A stretch of 64,000 nucleotides of DNA from Streptomyces sp. NBC_00285. Its GTDB lineage: Bacteria > Actinomycetota > Actinomycetes > Streptomycetales > Streptomycetaceae. The notes below the pieces were generated by a model. The model was not told the DNA's origin. It worked only from the letters and a program-made list of their open reading frames with translations, and ran no database searches. Where the stretch lies: NCBI RefSeq assembly GCF_036174265.1, contig NZ_CP108055.1:8432001-8496000 (forward strand). Reading direction: 5' to 3'. The stretch's first letter is position 1; each line of letters starts with the position of its first letter. Positions 33,896 through 44,051 of the stretch are shown here, piece after piece. A program made the position numbers and the translations under genes.

Positions 33896-35002
33896 ATGAC
33901 GAAGACGACCGTGTCGGCCCCCGTACTCGGCACCCGCGCCCTGAACCGCGCCACCCTCGAACGGCAGCTGCTTCTGAACCGGTCAGAACTGTCCGCGAAG
34001 GCCGCCGTCGGGCATCTGCTGGGACTCCAGGCCCAGAACGTCAAGCCGCCGTATCACGCGCTCGCCGCCCGCCTCGACGCCTTCGCCCCCGAGGAGCTGT
34101 CGACGCTGATGGCCGACCGTGAGGTCGTCCGGATCGTCACCATGCGGTCGACCATCCACACCCACACCGCCGACGACTGCCTCACCCTGCGGCCGTTCGT
34201 GCAGCCCGCCCGCGACCGCGAACTCGGCAATTTTCGCACGGGACTTCAGGGCGTCGACCTCGACCGTCTCGCCGCCCTGGCCCAGGCGCTCGTCGAGACC
34301 GAGCCGCGCACCATGAAGCAGCTGCGCGAGGCCCTCCTCGCCGAGTGGCCGGACGCGGACCCGCAGGCCCTCGCCATCGCCGCCCGCTGCAGGCTGCCGC
34401 TCGTCCAGGTCACCCCGCGCGGACTGTGGGGCAGGAGCGGCCAGGTGGCGCTCACCACGGCCGAGCACTGGCTGGGCCGTCCCGCGCAGGAGCCCCCGAC
34501 TCCCGACGCCGTGGTCCTGCGCTACCTCGCGGCCTTCGGCCCCGCCTCCGTCAAGGACATGCAGACCTGGGCCGGTCTGACCAGGCTCCGCGAGGCCTTC
34601 GAGCGGCTACGGCCGCGGCTGCTGACCTTCCGCGACGAGAACGGCGTCGAGCTCTTCGACCTCCCCGACGCACCCCGCCCCGCCGAGGACACCCCGGCCC
34701 CGCCGCGCTTCCTGCCGGAGTTCGACAACCTGCTGCTCTCCCACGCCGACCGCACCCGCGTGGTGCCCCCGGAGTACTGGGGCCGCAGCTGGCAGGGCAA
34801 CCAGGCCCACTGCACGCTCCTCGTCGACGGCTTCCTCGCCGGCGTGTGGCGGCTGCGGCCGGACGCGCTGGTCGTCGAGCCCTTCGGCCGGCTCACCAGG
34901 GCCCAGCGGGCGGACGTCGAGAAGGAGGGGGAGCGGATGCTGGGCACGCTGCACCCGGGGACGCCGTACGACATCCGGTTCGGGACCGTCGTAGCGACAT
35001 GA
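33896..35002 (+). CDS. Winged helix DNA-binding (HTH_42, AlkZ-like) protein
   Basis: The 368-residue product has the HTH_42 pattern: LNRATLERQLLLNRSELSAK, LLGLQAQNVKPPYHALAARL (the QxQ element used by AlkX/AlkZ glycosylases), VVRIVTMRSTIHTHTADDCL and FLPEFDNLLLSHADRTRVV near residue 285. AlkZ enzymes unhook interstrand DNA crosslinks and need the catalytic QxQ or QxD pair, seen here as QAQ. No ribosome-binding site is near ATG 33896, but TAGCGT lies seven bases upstream, so a leaderless transcript is likely. Confidence 0.82.
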   Translation: MTKTTVSAPVLGTRALNRATLERQLLLNRSELSAKAAVGHLLGLQAQNVKPPYHALAARLDAFAPEELSTLMADREVVRIVTMRSTIHTHTADDCLTLRPFVQPARDRELGNFRTGLQGVDLDRLAALAQALVETEPRTMKQLREALLAEWPDADPQALAIAARCRLPLVQVTPRGLWGRSGQVALTTAEHWLGRPAQEPPTPDAVVLRYLAAFGPASVKDMQTWAGLTRLREAFERLRPRLLTFRDENGVELFDLPDAPRPAEDTPAPPRFLPEFDNLLLSHADRTRVVPPEYWGRSWQGNQAHCTLLVDGFLAGVWRLRPDALVVEPFGRLTRAQRADVEKEGERMLGTLHPGTPYDIRFGTVVAT

Positions 35003-35060
35003 CCGCCTGAAGGAAACCGGGGCCGTCGCGGAGACATGACCGCCCGAGGGAGACGGGACG

Positions 35061-35717
35061 TCAGTCCGCGCGGCCCGTCACCGCCACCGTCAGCCCCAGG
35101 CCGATCATCGTGAACCCGCCCACGCCGCCGATGGTCGACAGGCGGCGGTCGGACCGGGCGAACCAGGTGCGGGCGGCCGAGGCGGTCAGGCCCCACAGGG
35201 TGTCCGTGACCAGGCCGATGGTGATGGGGACCAGGCCGAGCAGCAGCATCTGCGCCGGTACGTGGCCCGCCGAATGGTCCACGAACTGGGGGAGTACGGC
35301 CGCGAAGAAGACGACGCCCTTCGGGTTGGTGACGCCGACCAGGGCGCCGTCGAGGACGGTCCGCAGGTCACCGCGTGCCGGTGCCGCGGGCCGCGCGGTG
35401 AGCGCGGACGCCGTCAGCTCCTTGCGGTGCCGGAACGCCTGCACCCCGAGGACGACCAGATAGGCGGCGCCCGCCAGCTTCACCGCCAGGTAGAGAGCCT
35501 CCGACCGCTCCACGAGCGAACCGATCCCGACCGCGACGGCCACGACCAGCAGGTACGAGCCGAAGACATTGCCGAGTGCGGTCGCCACCGCGGTACGGCG
35601 GCCGTGCGCGAGGGCCCGTCCGATCACGAACAGCACGCTCGGCCCCGGGATCACGATCACCAGCAACGACATCGCCGCGAAGGCGACAACACGGTCCGTG
35701 GACACCATGGCGGTCAT
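35061..35717 (-). CDS. LysE family translocator
   Basis: The 218-residue product has six hydrophobic segments and the LysE/RhtB motif PGPSVLFVIGRALAHGRRTA near residue 25, plus GVTNPKGVVFFAAVLPQFVD near 130. Members export amino acids or similar small metabolites. ATG 35717 or ATG 35708 could start it; neither has a clear ribosome-binding site. It is separated from the trypsin gene by a strong terminator and so is its own unit. Confidence 0.9.
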   Translation of the reverse strand: MTAMVSTDRVVAFAAMSLLVIVIPGPSVLFVIGRALAHGRRTAVATALGNVFGSYLLVVAVAVGIGSLVERSEALYLAVKLAGAAYLVVLGVQAFRHRKELTASALTARPAAPARGDLRTVLDGALVGVTNPKGVVFFAAVLPQFVDHSAGHVPAQMLLLGLVPITIGLVTDTLWGLTASAARTWFARSDRRLSTIGGVGGFTMIGLGLTVAVTGRAD

Positions 35718-35743
35718 TCAAACACGGATCGCGGACATGGACA

Positions 35744-35784
35744 GGGGGCGCTGCGGGCCGCTCGTGGAGGCCCGCAACGCCCCC
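35744..35784. terminator. Terminator between trypsin and lysE-type genes
   Basis: A 16-bp stem with one mismatch, GGGGGCGCTGCGGGCC (35744-35759) and GGCCCGCAACGCCCCC (35769-35784), 40 bp beyond the trypsin stop on the minus strand. Confidence 0.8.
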
Positions 35785-35826
35785 TTGCTTCTCACCTGAG
35801 GAATGCTCAGGAGACCTACTGGGGAC

Positions 35827-36618
35827 CTATGAGTTGACCTGTGCGGTCACGAGGCTGGAGAAGGTGGTCAGCCGGGTGTAGACACCCGGGTAACCCGCCT
35901 CCGCGCAACCCTCTCCCCATGAAGTGATCCCTGCCAGGACGCCCCCGATGAGCAGGGGACCGCCGCTGTCGCCCTGGCAGGTGTCTACGCCGCCGGATGT
36001 GTATCCGGCGCAAACCATGTCGGTCGCGACGAAGTCGGAACCGTAGGAACTGGCACAGCTGGAGTTGGACACGATCGGGACGGTCGCGGTCCGCAGCTGG
36101 TTGGAGGAGCTGCCGCTCTCCGAGGTGGTGCCCCAGCCGAGGATGCGGGCGGTGGTGCCGGCCGCGTACACGCTGGTCTGGGACGAGGAGACGTACGACG
36201 CCGGGGTGTAGGACATCGACGTCGACAGGGTCAGGACGGCCACGTCGTCGCCGTTGGTGGCGTCCGCGTAGCTCGGGTTGATCCAGATCTTGCTGACCTT
36301 GCTGACGGTGCCGTTCGTACCGTTGAGGTAGGTGCGGCCGCCGACGACTCTCACGCTGCTGGTGGTCTCGCCGACCATGCAGTGGGCCGCGGTGACGACC
36401 TTGGTCGCGGAGACCAGGGTGCCGCCGCAGAACTGGTTCTGCGAGGCGTCCGTGATCTGCATGACGAACGGGTAGGAGGTCGTGGTCGTCGTCGAACCGC
36501 CGACGATGGGCTGAGGGGCGGCGACAGCGGTGGGGGCGCTGAGCAACGCGGTGGCGGCGGCAGCGGCGGTCGCCACAGTGACGGCGGCCGCCTTCTTCGC
36601 ACGGGTGAGACCGAACAT
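35827..36618 (-). CDS. Secreted trypsin-like serine protease
   Basis: The 263-residue product has a signal peptide (MFGLTRAKKAAAVTVATAAA, then Ala-rich to about residue 35), a short propeptide and a chymotrypsin fold starting IVGGSTTTTTSYPF. The catalytic triad is present: His in VTAAHC, Asp in NGDDVAVLTL, Ser in QGDSGGPL, with an Asp six residues before the Ser (GVDTCQGDSGG) as expected for trypsin-like Arg/Lys specificity. It resembles the Streptomyces griseus trypsin group. ATG 36618; a hairpin with 10-bp arms (36674-36699) lies upstream in the leader. Confidence 0.93.
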   Translation of the reverse strand: MFGLTRAKKAAAVTVATAAAAATALLSAPTAVAAPQPIVGGSTTTTTSYPFVMQITDASQNQFCGGTLVSATKVVTAAHCMVGETTSSVRVVGGRTYLNGTNGTVSKVSKIWINPSYADATNGDDVAVLTLSTSMSYTPASYVSSSQTSVYAAGTTARILGWGTTSESGSSSNQLRTATVPIVSNSSCASSYGSDFVATDMVCAGYTSGGVDTCQGDSGGPLLIGGVLAGITSWGEGCAEAGYPGVYTRLTTFSSLVTAQVNS

Positions 36619-36839
36619 CGGTTGAGTCTCCTCAGGGTTGCCGGTGGGGGTCGCGCGGGTGTGGGGGTGGTACACGGGGGTCGCGGGACCGACCCCCGTA
36701 TGCCCGAGCGAGCGGCACGTTCATAAGCTAGAACGCGGAAGTTCCCCTTCCCAATGAGGGAAGCCCCTAAGGGAGTTGGGCAGGGAAAACCCTCGGTCGG
36801 CCCTCGGAATCCCCCAGGGGCGGCAGACCGGGGCGGCTC

Positions 36840-39659
36840 TCACGGCGATCGGCGCCCTGCCGCCAGTCTGACGATGTCGACCCGGGATCGGATCCCCAGC
36901 TTCCGGTACACCCTCGTGAGGGTCGCCTCGACCGTCTTCACACTGATGAACAGCCGTGCGGCGATCTCCCGGTTGGTGGCGCCCTCCATGACGAGCGCGG
37001 CCACCTGACGCTCCATCGAGGCGAGCCCTTCGAGACTGTCCAGACCGTCGGACGCGGCGGCCGTGACGGTCACCTGTTCCTCCGGACGGGCCAGCGCGGC
37101 CGCCTCCACCTGCCGCAGCCAGGGCAGTGCCCGGCAGCGCCTGAACAGGCGGGCCGACTCGTCGTACGACGTCGGACCGGGCCGTCGGGTGCGCAACTGG
37201 GCCAGGACGAAGGCGGCGCGCGCCTCCTCCAGGCCGTAACCCAGCTTGGCGAGACGATCCTGCACGGACGTCAACTGGACCAGCGCAGCCTCGTGTTCAC
37301 CGCGCGCCGCCCGCACCAGCGCCTCGGCCCGGTCCAGTACGGCGAGCACGCTCTCCCGGCCGAGCCTGAGCGCGTTCACCCGCGTCACGTCGATGACGTC
37401 CTGCGCCTCCCCGATCTCCCCGATCCGTACGAGGGCCTCGGCGAGGTCGCCCTGCCAGCGTCCGCGCGCCGGGTCGGTGATGCCGAGCCCGTGTTCCAGC
37501 TCGCGCACCCGGCGCAGCGAACGGACCGCGCCCGGTGCGTCCCCTGCGACGAGCTGCGCGTACCCGAGGACGGCCAGGCCCCGGGACTCGTACATCTGGT
37601 CGCCGTTCCCCTCGGCGTGGTCGACCGCCTCCCGGGCCAGTTCGAGGGCCCGCTCGACACTGCCGCCCGAGGCCTCCGCGATGGAGGCGAGCACAGCCGA
37701 GGCGACCTCGCCGATCCCGGTGTCCCGGGCCATCATCAGGCTCTCCCGGGCCAGGTCGAGGGCCCGCCCGCAGTGCCCGGAACGCAGCTCGGTCTCGGCA
37801 ACCCCGCGCAGGAAGTGCACCTCGCTCTCGACCGACCCGCGCCGCCGCACCTCGCGCAGCAGCGCGGTGACCGTCGCGCGGGCCTCGGACAGCTGGTCGC
37901 TCATGATCAGCCAGCGGAAGCGGGAGTAGCCGGCGCCGTTGTGATGGCAGGCCACCCGCGGGTCCTGGGGCTCCTTCAGGGCGCGCTTGATGGTCGCGGG
38001 GGCGTCCGGGTGGCCCATCAGGGTCTCGATCTGGGCCTGGAAGGCCAGCGCCATCAGCTCGTTGTACCGGTCGCCGCCCTGCTCGGCCAGGGCCGCCGAG
38101 CGGGCGGCCTCCTCGCGGGCCTCGTCGAAGTCGCCCTCGACGAGCAGGGCCCGCCAGGCCAGCTGGTAGCGGATCAGGGCGAGCAGTCCGGGGTCGTCGC
38201 CGGCGTCGGCCAGGGCCTGCGGGAAGACCGCGTCGACCTCCGTCATCGCGTGGCCCGCCGTGTCGATCACGGTGATCCAGGCCCGCACCCGGTCCGCGGG
38301 CACGGTCGCCCGGGTGAGCACGTCCCGGGCGATGTCCCGGGCGAGGTCCAGCTCGCCGGCGGTGATCGCGTCCTCGGCGGCCGTCAGCCGGCGTTCGTCG
38401 GGAGCGGGCACGCTGTCGGCCGGGGTGTGCCGGGCGGACAGCAGCCCGAGCGAGGCGGCCATCGAGGGTGCGCCCCGGTCCCGGGCCTGAGCCGCGGCCT
38501 CGGCGAGCCGTGCGGCCACCCCCGGGTCGGTGCCCGTGGTCGCCAGGGCCAGATGGCGGGCCCGCTCGATCGGGTCGGAGGCGGCCGTGGACAGCGCACG
38601 GTGCGCGTCCCGCCGTTCCTGCGCGGGCGCCTCCGCGTACAGCGCGGCCGAGATCAGCGGATGCGAGAAGCGTACGGCGGGACCCTCGGCCTCCGTCGCG
38701 AGCAGGCCCAGCGCGGCCGCCTGGGCCATCTCGGCCTCGGCGTCCCTGCGGCCGGCCGCGTGCAGCAGCGCCGGGGTGGGGCGGGCGCCGGCGCTCGCCA
38801 CCAGGAGGGTGCGCCGGGCGTCCGCGGACAGCATCTCCAGACGGCTCAGCACCAGGTCCCGCAGCGAGGTGGGCACCGGCAGCGGCTCGCCGGGGCGGTG
38901 CGGAGTCGGGTTCTCGCTGAGCGCCCGGCCGAGTTCCAGGGCGAAGAACGGGTTGCCGCCGCTGGTGCGGTGGATGTCCCGCACGGTGGAGCGCTGGAGG
39001 CCGGTGTAGCCGCGGTGGTCGAGCAGCGAGGCGACCTGGTCTCGGGTCAGCGGGTTGCAGCGGATGGCCAGGCTGTTCGGGGGCAACGCGCGTAGATGAC
39101 GGTCGTGCTCGGCGCCGTCGGTCCGGACCGCGCACAGCATCCGCACGGGGATGTCACCGAGTCGCCGGGCGGCGAAACCGAGCAGCTCCAGACTCGCGGG
39201 GTCCAGCCACTGCATGTCGTCGGCGACGATCAGGACCGGCCCCTCGGCGGCCAGGGCGCGCAGGGCGGACAGCACGGCGAGCCGCAGGGCGAGGCCGTCG
39301 CGCAGGAGGGTGGACTCGCCGCGCCCGGTCAGCGCCGACTCGAGCGCGGTGCGCTGGGCGGCGGGCAGCTTGTCGGAGACGTCGTCCAGGACCAGGCCGA
39401 AGAGGTCGGCCAGGGCCAGGAAGGGGAGATGGGATTCCGACTCGGTGGCCGAGCAGCGCAACACCGTCCGCGCCGTGGCGCCGGATTCCGTGGCCAGGGC
39501 CCGAAGGACGGTCGATTTTCCTATTCCGGCGGGGCCGTGCAGCAGCACGCTGCCGCCCCGGGCCAGCTGCTCGCTCGCCTGGTTGAAGAGTTCGTCCCGG
39601 CCGATGAGCAGGTCGGGGCGGCAATTCGCGGGCTCCTGGAAGTCGCGTGGCACCGTCAC
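36840..39659 (-). CDS. LAL-type LuxR family transcriptional regulator
   Basis: The 939-residue product has an AAA/NTPase domain (about 15-290) with Walker A GPAGIGKST (about 43-51) and Walker B VLIVADDMQWLD, a long helical TPR-like region, and a C-terminal LuxR helix-turn-helix (about 875-930; VMEGATNREIAARLFISVKT, RVYRKLGIRSRVDIVRLAA). LAL regulators use ATP to activate genes, often for secondary metabolism or carbon use. GTG 39659 follows GGAGGGGAGC. A second LuxR-type gene lies 143 bp upstream on the same strand. No adjacent target is obvious. Confidence 0.93.
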   Translation of the reverse strand: MTVPRDFQEPANCRPDLLIGRDELFNQASEQLARGGSVLLHGPAGIGKSTVLRALATESGATARTVLRCSATESESHLPFLALADLFGLVLDDVSDKLPAAQRTALESALTGRGESTLLRDGLALRLAVLSALRALAAEGPVLIVADDMQWLDPASLELLGFAARRLGDIPVRMLCAVRTDGAEHDRHLRALPPNSLAIRCNPLTRDQVASLLDHRGYTGLQRSTVRDIHRTSGGNPFFALELGRALSENPTPHRPGEPLPVPTSLRDLVLSRLEMLSADARRTLLVASAGARPTPALLHAAGRRDAEAEMAQAAALGLLATEAEGPAVRFSHPLISAALYAEAPAQERRDAHRALSTAASDPIERARHLALATTGTDPGVAARLAEAAAQARDRGAPSMAASLGLLSARHTPADSVPAPDERRLTAAEDAITAGELDLARDIARDVLTRATVPADRVRAWITVIDTAGHAMTEVDAVFPQALADAGDDPGLLALIRYQLAWRALLVEGDFDEAREEAARSAALAEQGGDRYNELMALAFQAQIETLMGHPDAPATIKRALKEPQDPRVACHHNGAGYSRFRWLIMSDQLSEARATVTALLREVRRRGSVESEVHFLRGVAETELRSGHCGRALDLARESLMMARDTGIGEVASAVLASIAEASGGSVERALELAREAVDHAEGNGDQMYESRGLAVLGYAQLVAGDAPGAVRSLRRVRELEHGLGITDPARGRWQGDLAEALVRIGEIGEAQDVIDVTRVNALRLGRESVLAVLDRAEALVRAARGEHEAALVQLTSVQDRLAKLGYGLEEARAAFVLAQLRTRRPGPTSYDESARLFRRCRALPWLRQVEAAALARPEEQVTVTAAASDGLDSLEGLASMERQVAALVMEGATNREIAARLFISVKTVEATLTRVYRKLGIRSRVDIVRLAAGRRSP

Positions 39660-39802
39660 CGCTCCCCTCCCTGTGTCGTGTCCGGGCCAATATTAGGCAA
39701 GGTGCTCCGAAATTCGGCGGGAAGTGTTGGTGAGTGAGATAACAACCGGTTCCGCATGGGGAAATTCAAAGCGCTCATGAATGAATGGAATGACTGCAAA
39801 TG

Positions 39803-40633
39803 TTACGGGAGCAGTCCCTCCCGACGCGCGGCGGCCACCGCCTCACCCCGTGTCCCGGCGCCCAGTTTCCGCATGGCCGACCGCAGGTACGCCTTGACGG
39901 TCTCGGCACTCACACCCAGCCTGCCCGCGGCCACCGCGTTCGTCGCCCCCGCCGCCACCCAGGCCAGCACATCCAGCTCACGCGGTGTCAGAGCGACGCC
40001 CTTCGAGGTCACCGGCGCGGGGGACAGCAGCGCGCACGCGTCCAGCAGCTCGGTCCTGAGCGCGGGGTCGGTGATCCGGGTGGCCAGTGCCCGCAGCGCC
40101 GTGTGCGCCTCCCGGACCTGCTCCCAGGCGGCGATGTCACCCGGCTGCGGCTCGGCCCGCACCGCCACCAGCACCTCCCGCGCCGCGTCGCCGACGGCCA
40201 GCGCCTGCTCCACGTCCCGTGCCGCGTCCACCGCCGCCGTCAGCATGCGGTCGCCCAGCGGCCGGGCGTCGCGCAGGGCGCCGTACAGCACGCCGCGTAC
40301 CCGCCGTCGAACGACCACCGGTACGGCCAGCACCGACCGCAGGCCCTCGGCGGCGACCGGGGCGTCGTACTCGTGGCTGATCTGCCGGGACAGGGAGTAG
40401 TCCGCCACGGCGCACGGGCGGGCCAGCGCGACCGCCTTGCCGCCGAGGCCGTTGCCCGAGGTCACCGCGAGCGAGAGGAGCGAGGCGGTGGCCGTGCCGC
40501 TCAGTTCGCTGATCCGTATCCGCGGGCGGCCCGGCTCGACCAGACCGCCGAAGGCGACCGGAAGGCCCGTCGTGCGCCGCAGCCGCACCAGTGCACGCCG
40601 GATCTCCCCCGCACCGGCCGCGTTCACTGACAC
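39803..40633 (-). CDS. GAF-domain LuxR family regulator
   Basis: The 276-residue product has an N-terminal GAF-like sensor (about 1-150; GLGGKAVALARPCAVADYSL, SVLAVPVVVRRRVRGVLYGA) and a C-terminal LuxR helix-turn-helix (about 215-275; LTPRELDVLAWVAAGATNAV, LGVSAETVKAYLRSAMRKLG). GTG 40633 follows GAAGGGA. It is divergent from two acyl-CoA synthetases, with the perfect dyad ACCCCCG-TT-CGGGGGT between, so it likely controls them in response to a small molecule such as an acyl or aromatic acid. Confidence 0.9.
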   Translation of the reverse strand: MSVNAAGAGEIRRALVRLRRTTGLPVAFGGLVEPGRPRIRISELSGTATASLLSLAVTSGNGLGGKAVALARPCAVADYSLSRQISHEYDAPVAAEGLRSVLAVPVVVRRRVRGVLYGALRDARPLGDRMLTAAVDAARDVEQALAVGDAAREVLVAVRAEPQPGDIAAWEQVREAHTALRALATRITDPALRTELLDACALLSPAPVTSKGVALTPRELDVLAWVAAGATNAVAAGRLGVSAETVKAYLRSAMRKLGAGTRGEAVAAARREGLLP

Positions 40634-40659
40634 CTGTTCGTCCCTTCGCTGCGGCACAC

Positions 40660-40675
40660 ACCCCCGTTCGGGGGT
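40660..40675. promoter_or_regulatory. Inverted repeat in the LuxR/acyl-CoA synthetase gap
   Basis: ACCCCCG-TT-CGGGGGT is a perfect 7-bp-arm dyad, 27 bp upstream of the GAF-LuxR start and 75 bp upstream of the first synthetase start. It is a plausible binding site for the regulator, though a bidirectional hairpin cannot be excluded. Confidence 0.5.
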
Positions 40676-40750
40676 AGTGAGACCTGCATCACGGATTACA
40701 CGATGGAAGAGAGCCGCCCGGCAATGGTCCGGCACCAAGGAGGACGACAG

Positions 40751-42418
40751 ATGACGGCCACGGAGGACTTCCGCAGGGCACGGGACTTTCTGCTGGAGCA
40801 CCGCGAGGACTACGCCACGGCGTACGAGGGGTTCGCCTGGCCCCGTCCGAGTCACTTCAACTGGGCGCTCGACTGGTTCGACGCCATCGCCGAGGGCAAC
40901 GACCGCACCGCCCTGCACATCGTCGAGGAGGACGGCAGCGAGGTCCGGCTATCCTTCGCCCAGATGGCCGAACGGTCCAACCGGGTCGCCAACCTGCTGC
41001 GCGAGCGCGGGGTGGAGGCCGAGGACCGGATCCTCGTCATGCTCGGCAACCAGACCGAGCTGTGGGAGACGGCGCTCGCCGCCATGAAGCTGCGCGCCGT
41101 CGTCATCCCCGCGACCCCGCTGCTCGGCCCCGCCGACCTGCGCGACCGGGTCGAGCGCGGGCGGGTGCGGCACGTCCTGACGCGGGCCGAGGACGCCGGC
41201 AAGTTCGACGAGGTGCCCGGCGACTACACACGCACCGCGGTCGGCGGCGTACCGGAGGGCTGGCAGCCCTACGAGGACGCGTACGCCGCCTCCGAGGAGT
41301 TCCTCCCCGACGGCCCCACCCTCGCCGACGACCCGCTGATGCTGTACTTCACCTCCGGTACGACGGCCCGCCCCAAACTCGTCGAGCACACGCACACGTC
41401 GTATCCGATCGGGCACCTCGCCACCATGTACTGGATCGGCCTCAGGCCCGGCGACGTGCACCTGAACATCTCCTCGCCCGGCTGGGCCAAGCACGCCTGG
41501 TCGAATCTGTTCGCGCCGTGGAACGCGGAGGCGACCGTCTTCATCCACAACTACACGCGCTTCGACGCGGCCCGGCTCACCGCGGAGATGGACCGCGCGG
41601 GTGTGACGACGTTCTGCGCCCCGCCGACCGTGTGGCGCATGCTCATCCAGGCCGATCTGACCCAGCTGCGCACACCGCCGCGCGAGGTGGTCGCGGCCGG
41701 GGAGCCCCTGAACCCCGAGGTGATCGAACAGGTCCGGCGCGCCTGGGGCGTGACCATCCGGGACGGTTTCGGACAGACGGAGACGGCCGTCCAGGTCTCC
41801 AACAGCCCGGGGCAGGTCCTGAAGACCGGCTCGATGGGCCGGCCGAGCCCCGGCTACCGGGTCGAACTGCTGGACCCGGTGTCGGGAGCCCCCGGCGCGC
41901 GGGAGGGCGAGATCGCGCTCGACCTGACCGCCCGTCCCGTCGGCCTGATGACCGGCTACCACGGCGACCCGGACCGTACGACGGAGGCGATGGCCGGCGG
42001 GTACTACCGCACCGGGGACGTCGCGGCGCGGGACGAGGACGGATACCTGACGTACATCGGGCGCAGCGACGACGTCTTCAAGGCCTCCGACTACAAGATC
42101 TCCCCGTTCGAGCTGGAGAGCGCCCTGCTGGAGCACGAGGCGGTGGTCGAGGCGGCCGTCGTGCCCGCGCCGGACGAACTGCGGCTCGCGGTGCCCAAGG
42201 CGTACGTCGTCCTGGCGGAGGGCTGGGAGCCGGGCCCCGACACGGCCAAGGTGCTGTTCGAACACTCACGTGAGGTGCTGGCGCCGTACAAGCGGATCCG
42301 GCGGCTGGAGTTCGCGGACCTGCCCAAGACCGTCTCCGGCAAGATCCGGCGGATCGAGCTGCGTGAGGCGACGGCGGCCGGGTCGGCCTCCGAGTACCGC
42401 GAGGAGGACTTCCGGTGA
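40751..42418 (+). CDS. Acyl-CoA synthetase (AMP-forming, MACS-like)
   Basis: The 555-residue product is an ANL-family adenylate-forming enzyme. It has the P-loop [15 protein letters not shown] (Ala where Gly is usual), the adenine-binding [18 protein letters not shown] with the ATP-binding Asp, [20 protein letters not shown] and the catalytic Lys of [12 protein letters not shown]. The layout fits medium-chain acyl-CoA synthetases; chain length or aromatic preference is not readable. ATG 40751 follows AAGGAGG. Its stop overlaps the start of a second synthetase. Confidence 0.9.
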   Translation: MTATEDFRRARDFLLEHREDYATAYEGFAWPRPSHFNWALDWFDAIAEGNDRTALHIVEEDGSEVRLSFAQMAERSNRVANLLRERGVEAEDRILVMLGNQTELWETALAAMKLRAVVIPATPLLGPADLRDRVERGRVRHVLTRAEDAGKFDEVPGDYTRTAVGGVPEGWQPYEDAYAASEEFLPDGPTLADDPLMLYFTSGTTARPKLVEHTHTSYPIGHLATMYWIGLRPGDVHLNISSPGWAKHAWSNLFAPWNAEATVFIHNYTRFDAARLTAEMDRAGVTTFCAPPTVWRMLIQADLTQLRTPPREVVAAGEPLNPEVIEQVRRAWGVTIRDGFGQTETAVQVSNSPGQVLKTGSMGRPSPGYRVELLDPVSGAPGAREGEIALDLTARPVGLMTGYHGDPDRTTEAMAGGYYRTGDVAARDEDGYLTYIGRSDDVFKASDYKISPFELESALLEHEAVVEAAVVPAPDELRLAVPKAYVVLAEGWEPGPDTAKVLFEHSREVLAPYKRIRRLEFADLPKTVSGKIRRIELREATAAGSASEYREEDFR

Positions 42419-44001
42419 CCTCGTACACGCACGGGACGGGCGGGACCGCACTCCTCGGCGACACGATCGGGGCCAATCTGGACCGGGCGGTGGCCAGTTG
42501 GCCCGACCGCGAGGCGCTCGTCGACGTGCCTTCGGGGCGGCGTTGGACGTACGCCCAGTTCGGCGCCGACGTCGACGAGTTGGCGCAGGCCCTGCTGGCC
42601 GCCGGGATCGCCAAGGGCGACCGGGTGGGGATCTGGGCGGTGAACTGCCCCGAGTGGGTGCTGGTCCAGTACGCCACCGCCCGTATCGGCGCGATCATGG
42701 TGAACATCAACCCGGCGTACCGCACGCACGAGGTGGAGTACGTCCTCAAGCAGGCCGGGATCACGCTGCTCTTCTCGTCGTTGCGTCACAAGACCAGCGA
42801 CTACCGGGCGATGGTCGACGAAGTGCGGGGCAGGTGCCACGAGTTGCGGCAGGTCGTCCACTTCGGCGACCCGAGCTGGGAAGCGCTGCTGGAGCGCGGG
42901 GGCGGTGCCGCGGCGTACCCGGAGCTGTCCTGCGACGACCCGATCAACATCCAGTACACCTCGGGCACGACCGGCTTCCCCAAGGGGGCCACCCTCTCCC
43001 ACCACAACATCCTCAACAACGGTTACTTCGTGGGTGAGTTGATCGCCTACACCGAGCAGGACCGGGTCTGCATCCCGGTGCCCTTCTACCACTGCTTCGG
43101 CATGGTGATGGGCAACCTCGCCGCCACCTCGCACGGCGCCTGCATGGTCATCCCCGCCCCGTCCTTCGACCCCGCCGCCACCCTGCGCGCGGTCCAGCAG
43201 GAGCGCTGCACCTCGCTCTACGGCGTTCCGACCATGTTCATCGCGGAGCTGAACCTCCCCGACTTCGCGGCCTACGACCTCTCCTCCCTGCGCACCGGCA
43301 TCATGGCGGGCTCGCCGTGCCCGGTGGAGGTGATGAAGCGGGTGGTCGCCGAGATGCACATGGCGGAGGTCTCCATCTGCTACGGCATGACCGAGACGTC
43401 CCCGGTGTCCCTCCAGACCCGCAGGGACGACGACCTGGAACACCGCACCGGCACGGTCGGCCGCGTCCTGCCGCACATCGAGGTCAAGGTCGTCGACCCG
43501 GCGACCGGGGTCACCCAACCCCGGGGCAGTGCGGGGGAGTTGTGCACCCGTGGCTACAGCGTGATGCTCGGCTACTGGAACGAGCCCGAGAAGACCGCGG
43601 AGGCCGTCGACGCCGGGCGCTGGATGCACACCGGCGACCTGGCGACGATGCGCGAGGACGGGTACGTCGAGATCGTGGGCCGCATCAAGGACATGATCAT
43701 CCGGGGCGGCGAGAACATCTACCCGCGCGAGATCGAGGAGTTCCTCTACGGCCACCCGAAGATCGCGGACGTCCAGGTCGTCGGGGTGCCCCATGAGCGC
43801 TACGGCGAGGAGGTGCTGGCCTGCGTCATCCCGCGGGACCCGGCCGCCCCGCCGACCCTGGAGGAACTGCGCGCCTACTGTGACGGAAGGTTGGCCCACT
43901 ACAAGATCCCGAGCCGCCTGCGCATCCTGGACGCGTTCCCGATGACGGTCTCCGGCAAGGTCCGCAAGATCGAGCTGCGGGAGACGTACGCGGAGGGATA
44001 G
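42415..44001 (+). CDS. Fatty-acyl-CoA synthetase (AMP-forming)
   Basis: The 528-residue product has [16 protein letters not shown], the aromatic-rich [56 protein letters not shown] and the catalytic [14 protein letters not shown] 42415 overlaps the upstream stop (GTGA), so the two synthetases are translationally coupled. They are divergent in sequence and probably act on different acids in one degradative pathway controlled by the GAF-LuxR regulator. Confidence 0.93.
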   Translation: MTSYTHGTGGTALLGDTIGANLDRAVASWPDREALVDVPSGRRWTYAQFGADVDELAQALLAAGIAKGDRVGIWAVNCPEWVLVQYATARIGAIMVNINPAYRTHEVEYVLKQAGITLLFSSLRHKTSDYRAMVDEVRGRCHELRQVVHFGDPSWEALLERGGGAAAYPELSCDDPINIQYTSGTTGFPKGATLSHHNILNNGYFVGELIAYTEQDRVCIPVPFYHCFGMVMGNLAATSHGACMVIPAPSFDPAATLRAVQQERCTSLYGVPTMFIAELNLPDFAAYDLSSLRTGIMAGSPCPVEVMKRVVAEMHMAEVSICYGMTETSPVSLQTRRDDDLEHRTGTVGRVLPHIEVKVVDPATGVTQPRGSAGELCTRGYSVMLGYWNEPEKTAEAVDAGRWMHTGDLATMREDGYVEIVGRIKDMIIRGGENIYPREIEEFLYGHPKIADVQVVGVPHERYGEEVLACVIPRDPAAPPTLEELRAYCDGRLAHYKIPSRLRILDAFPMTVSGKVRKIELRETYAEG

Positions 44002-44051
44002 GAGGGGCGGTGCCGCCCGGCGAGGCGAGGGACCGCACTCCGCCGGAGGCC

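Noticed and set aside
37293..39095. 600-codon plus-strand frame inside the LAL regulator
   Set aside because: Antisense shadow of the LAL gene, with no domain, start signal or codon pattern of its own.
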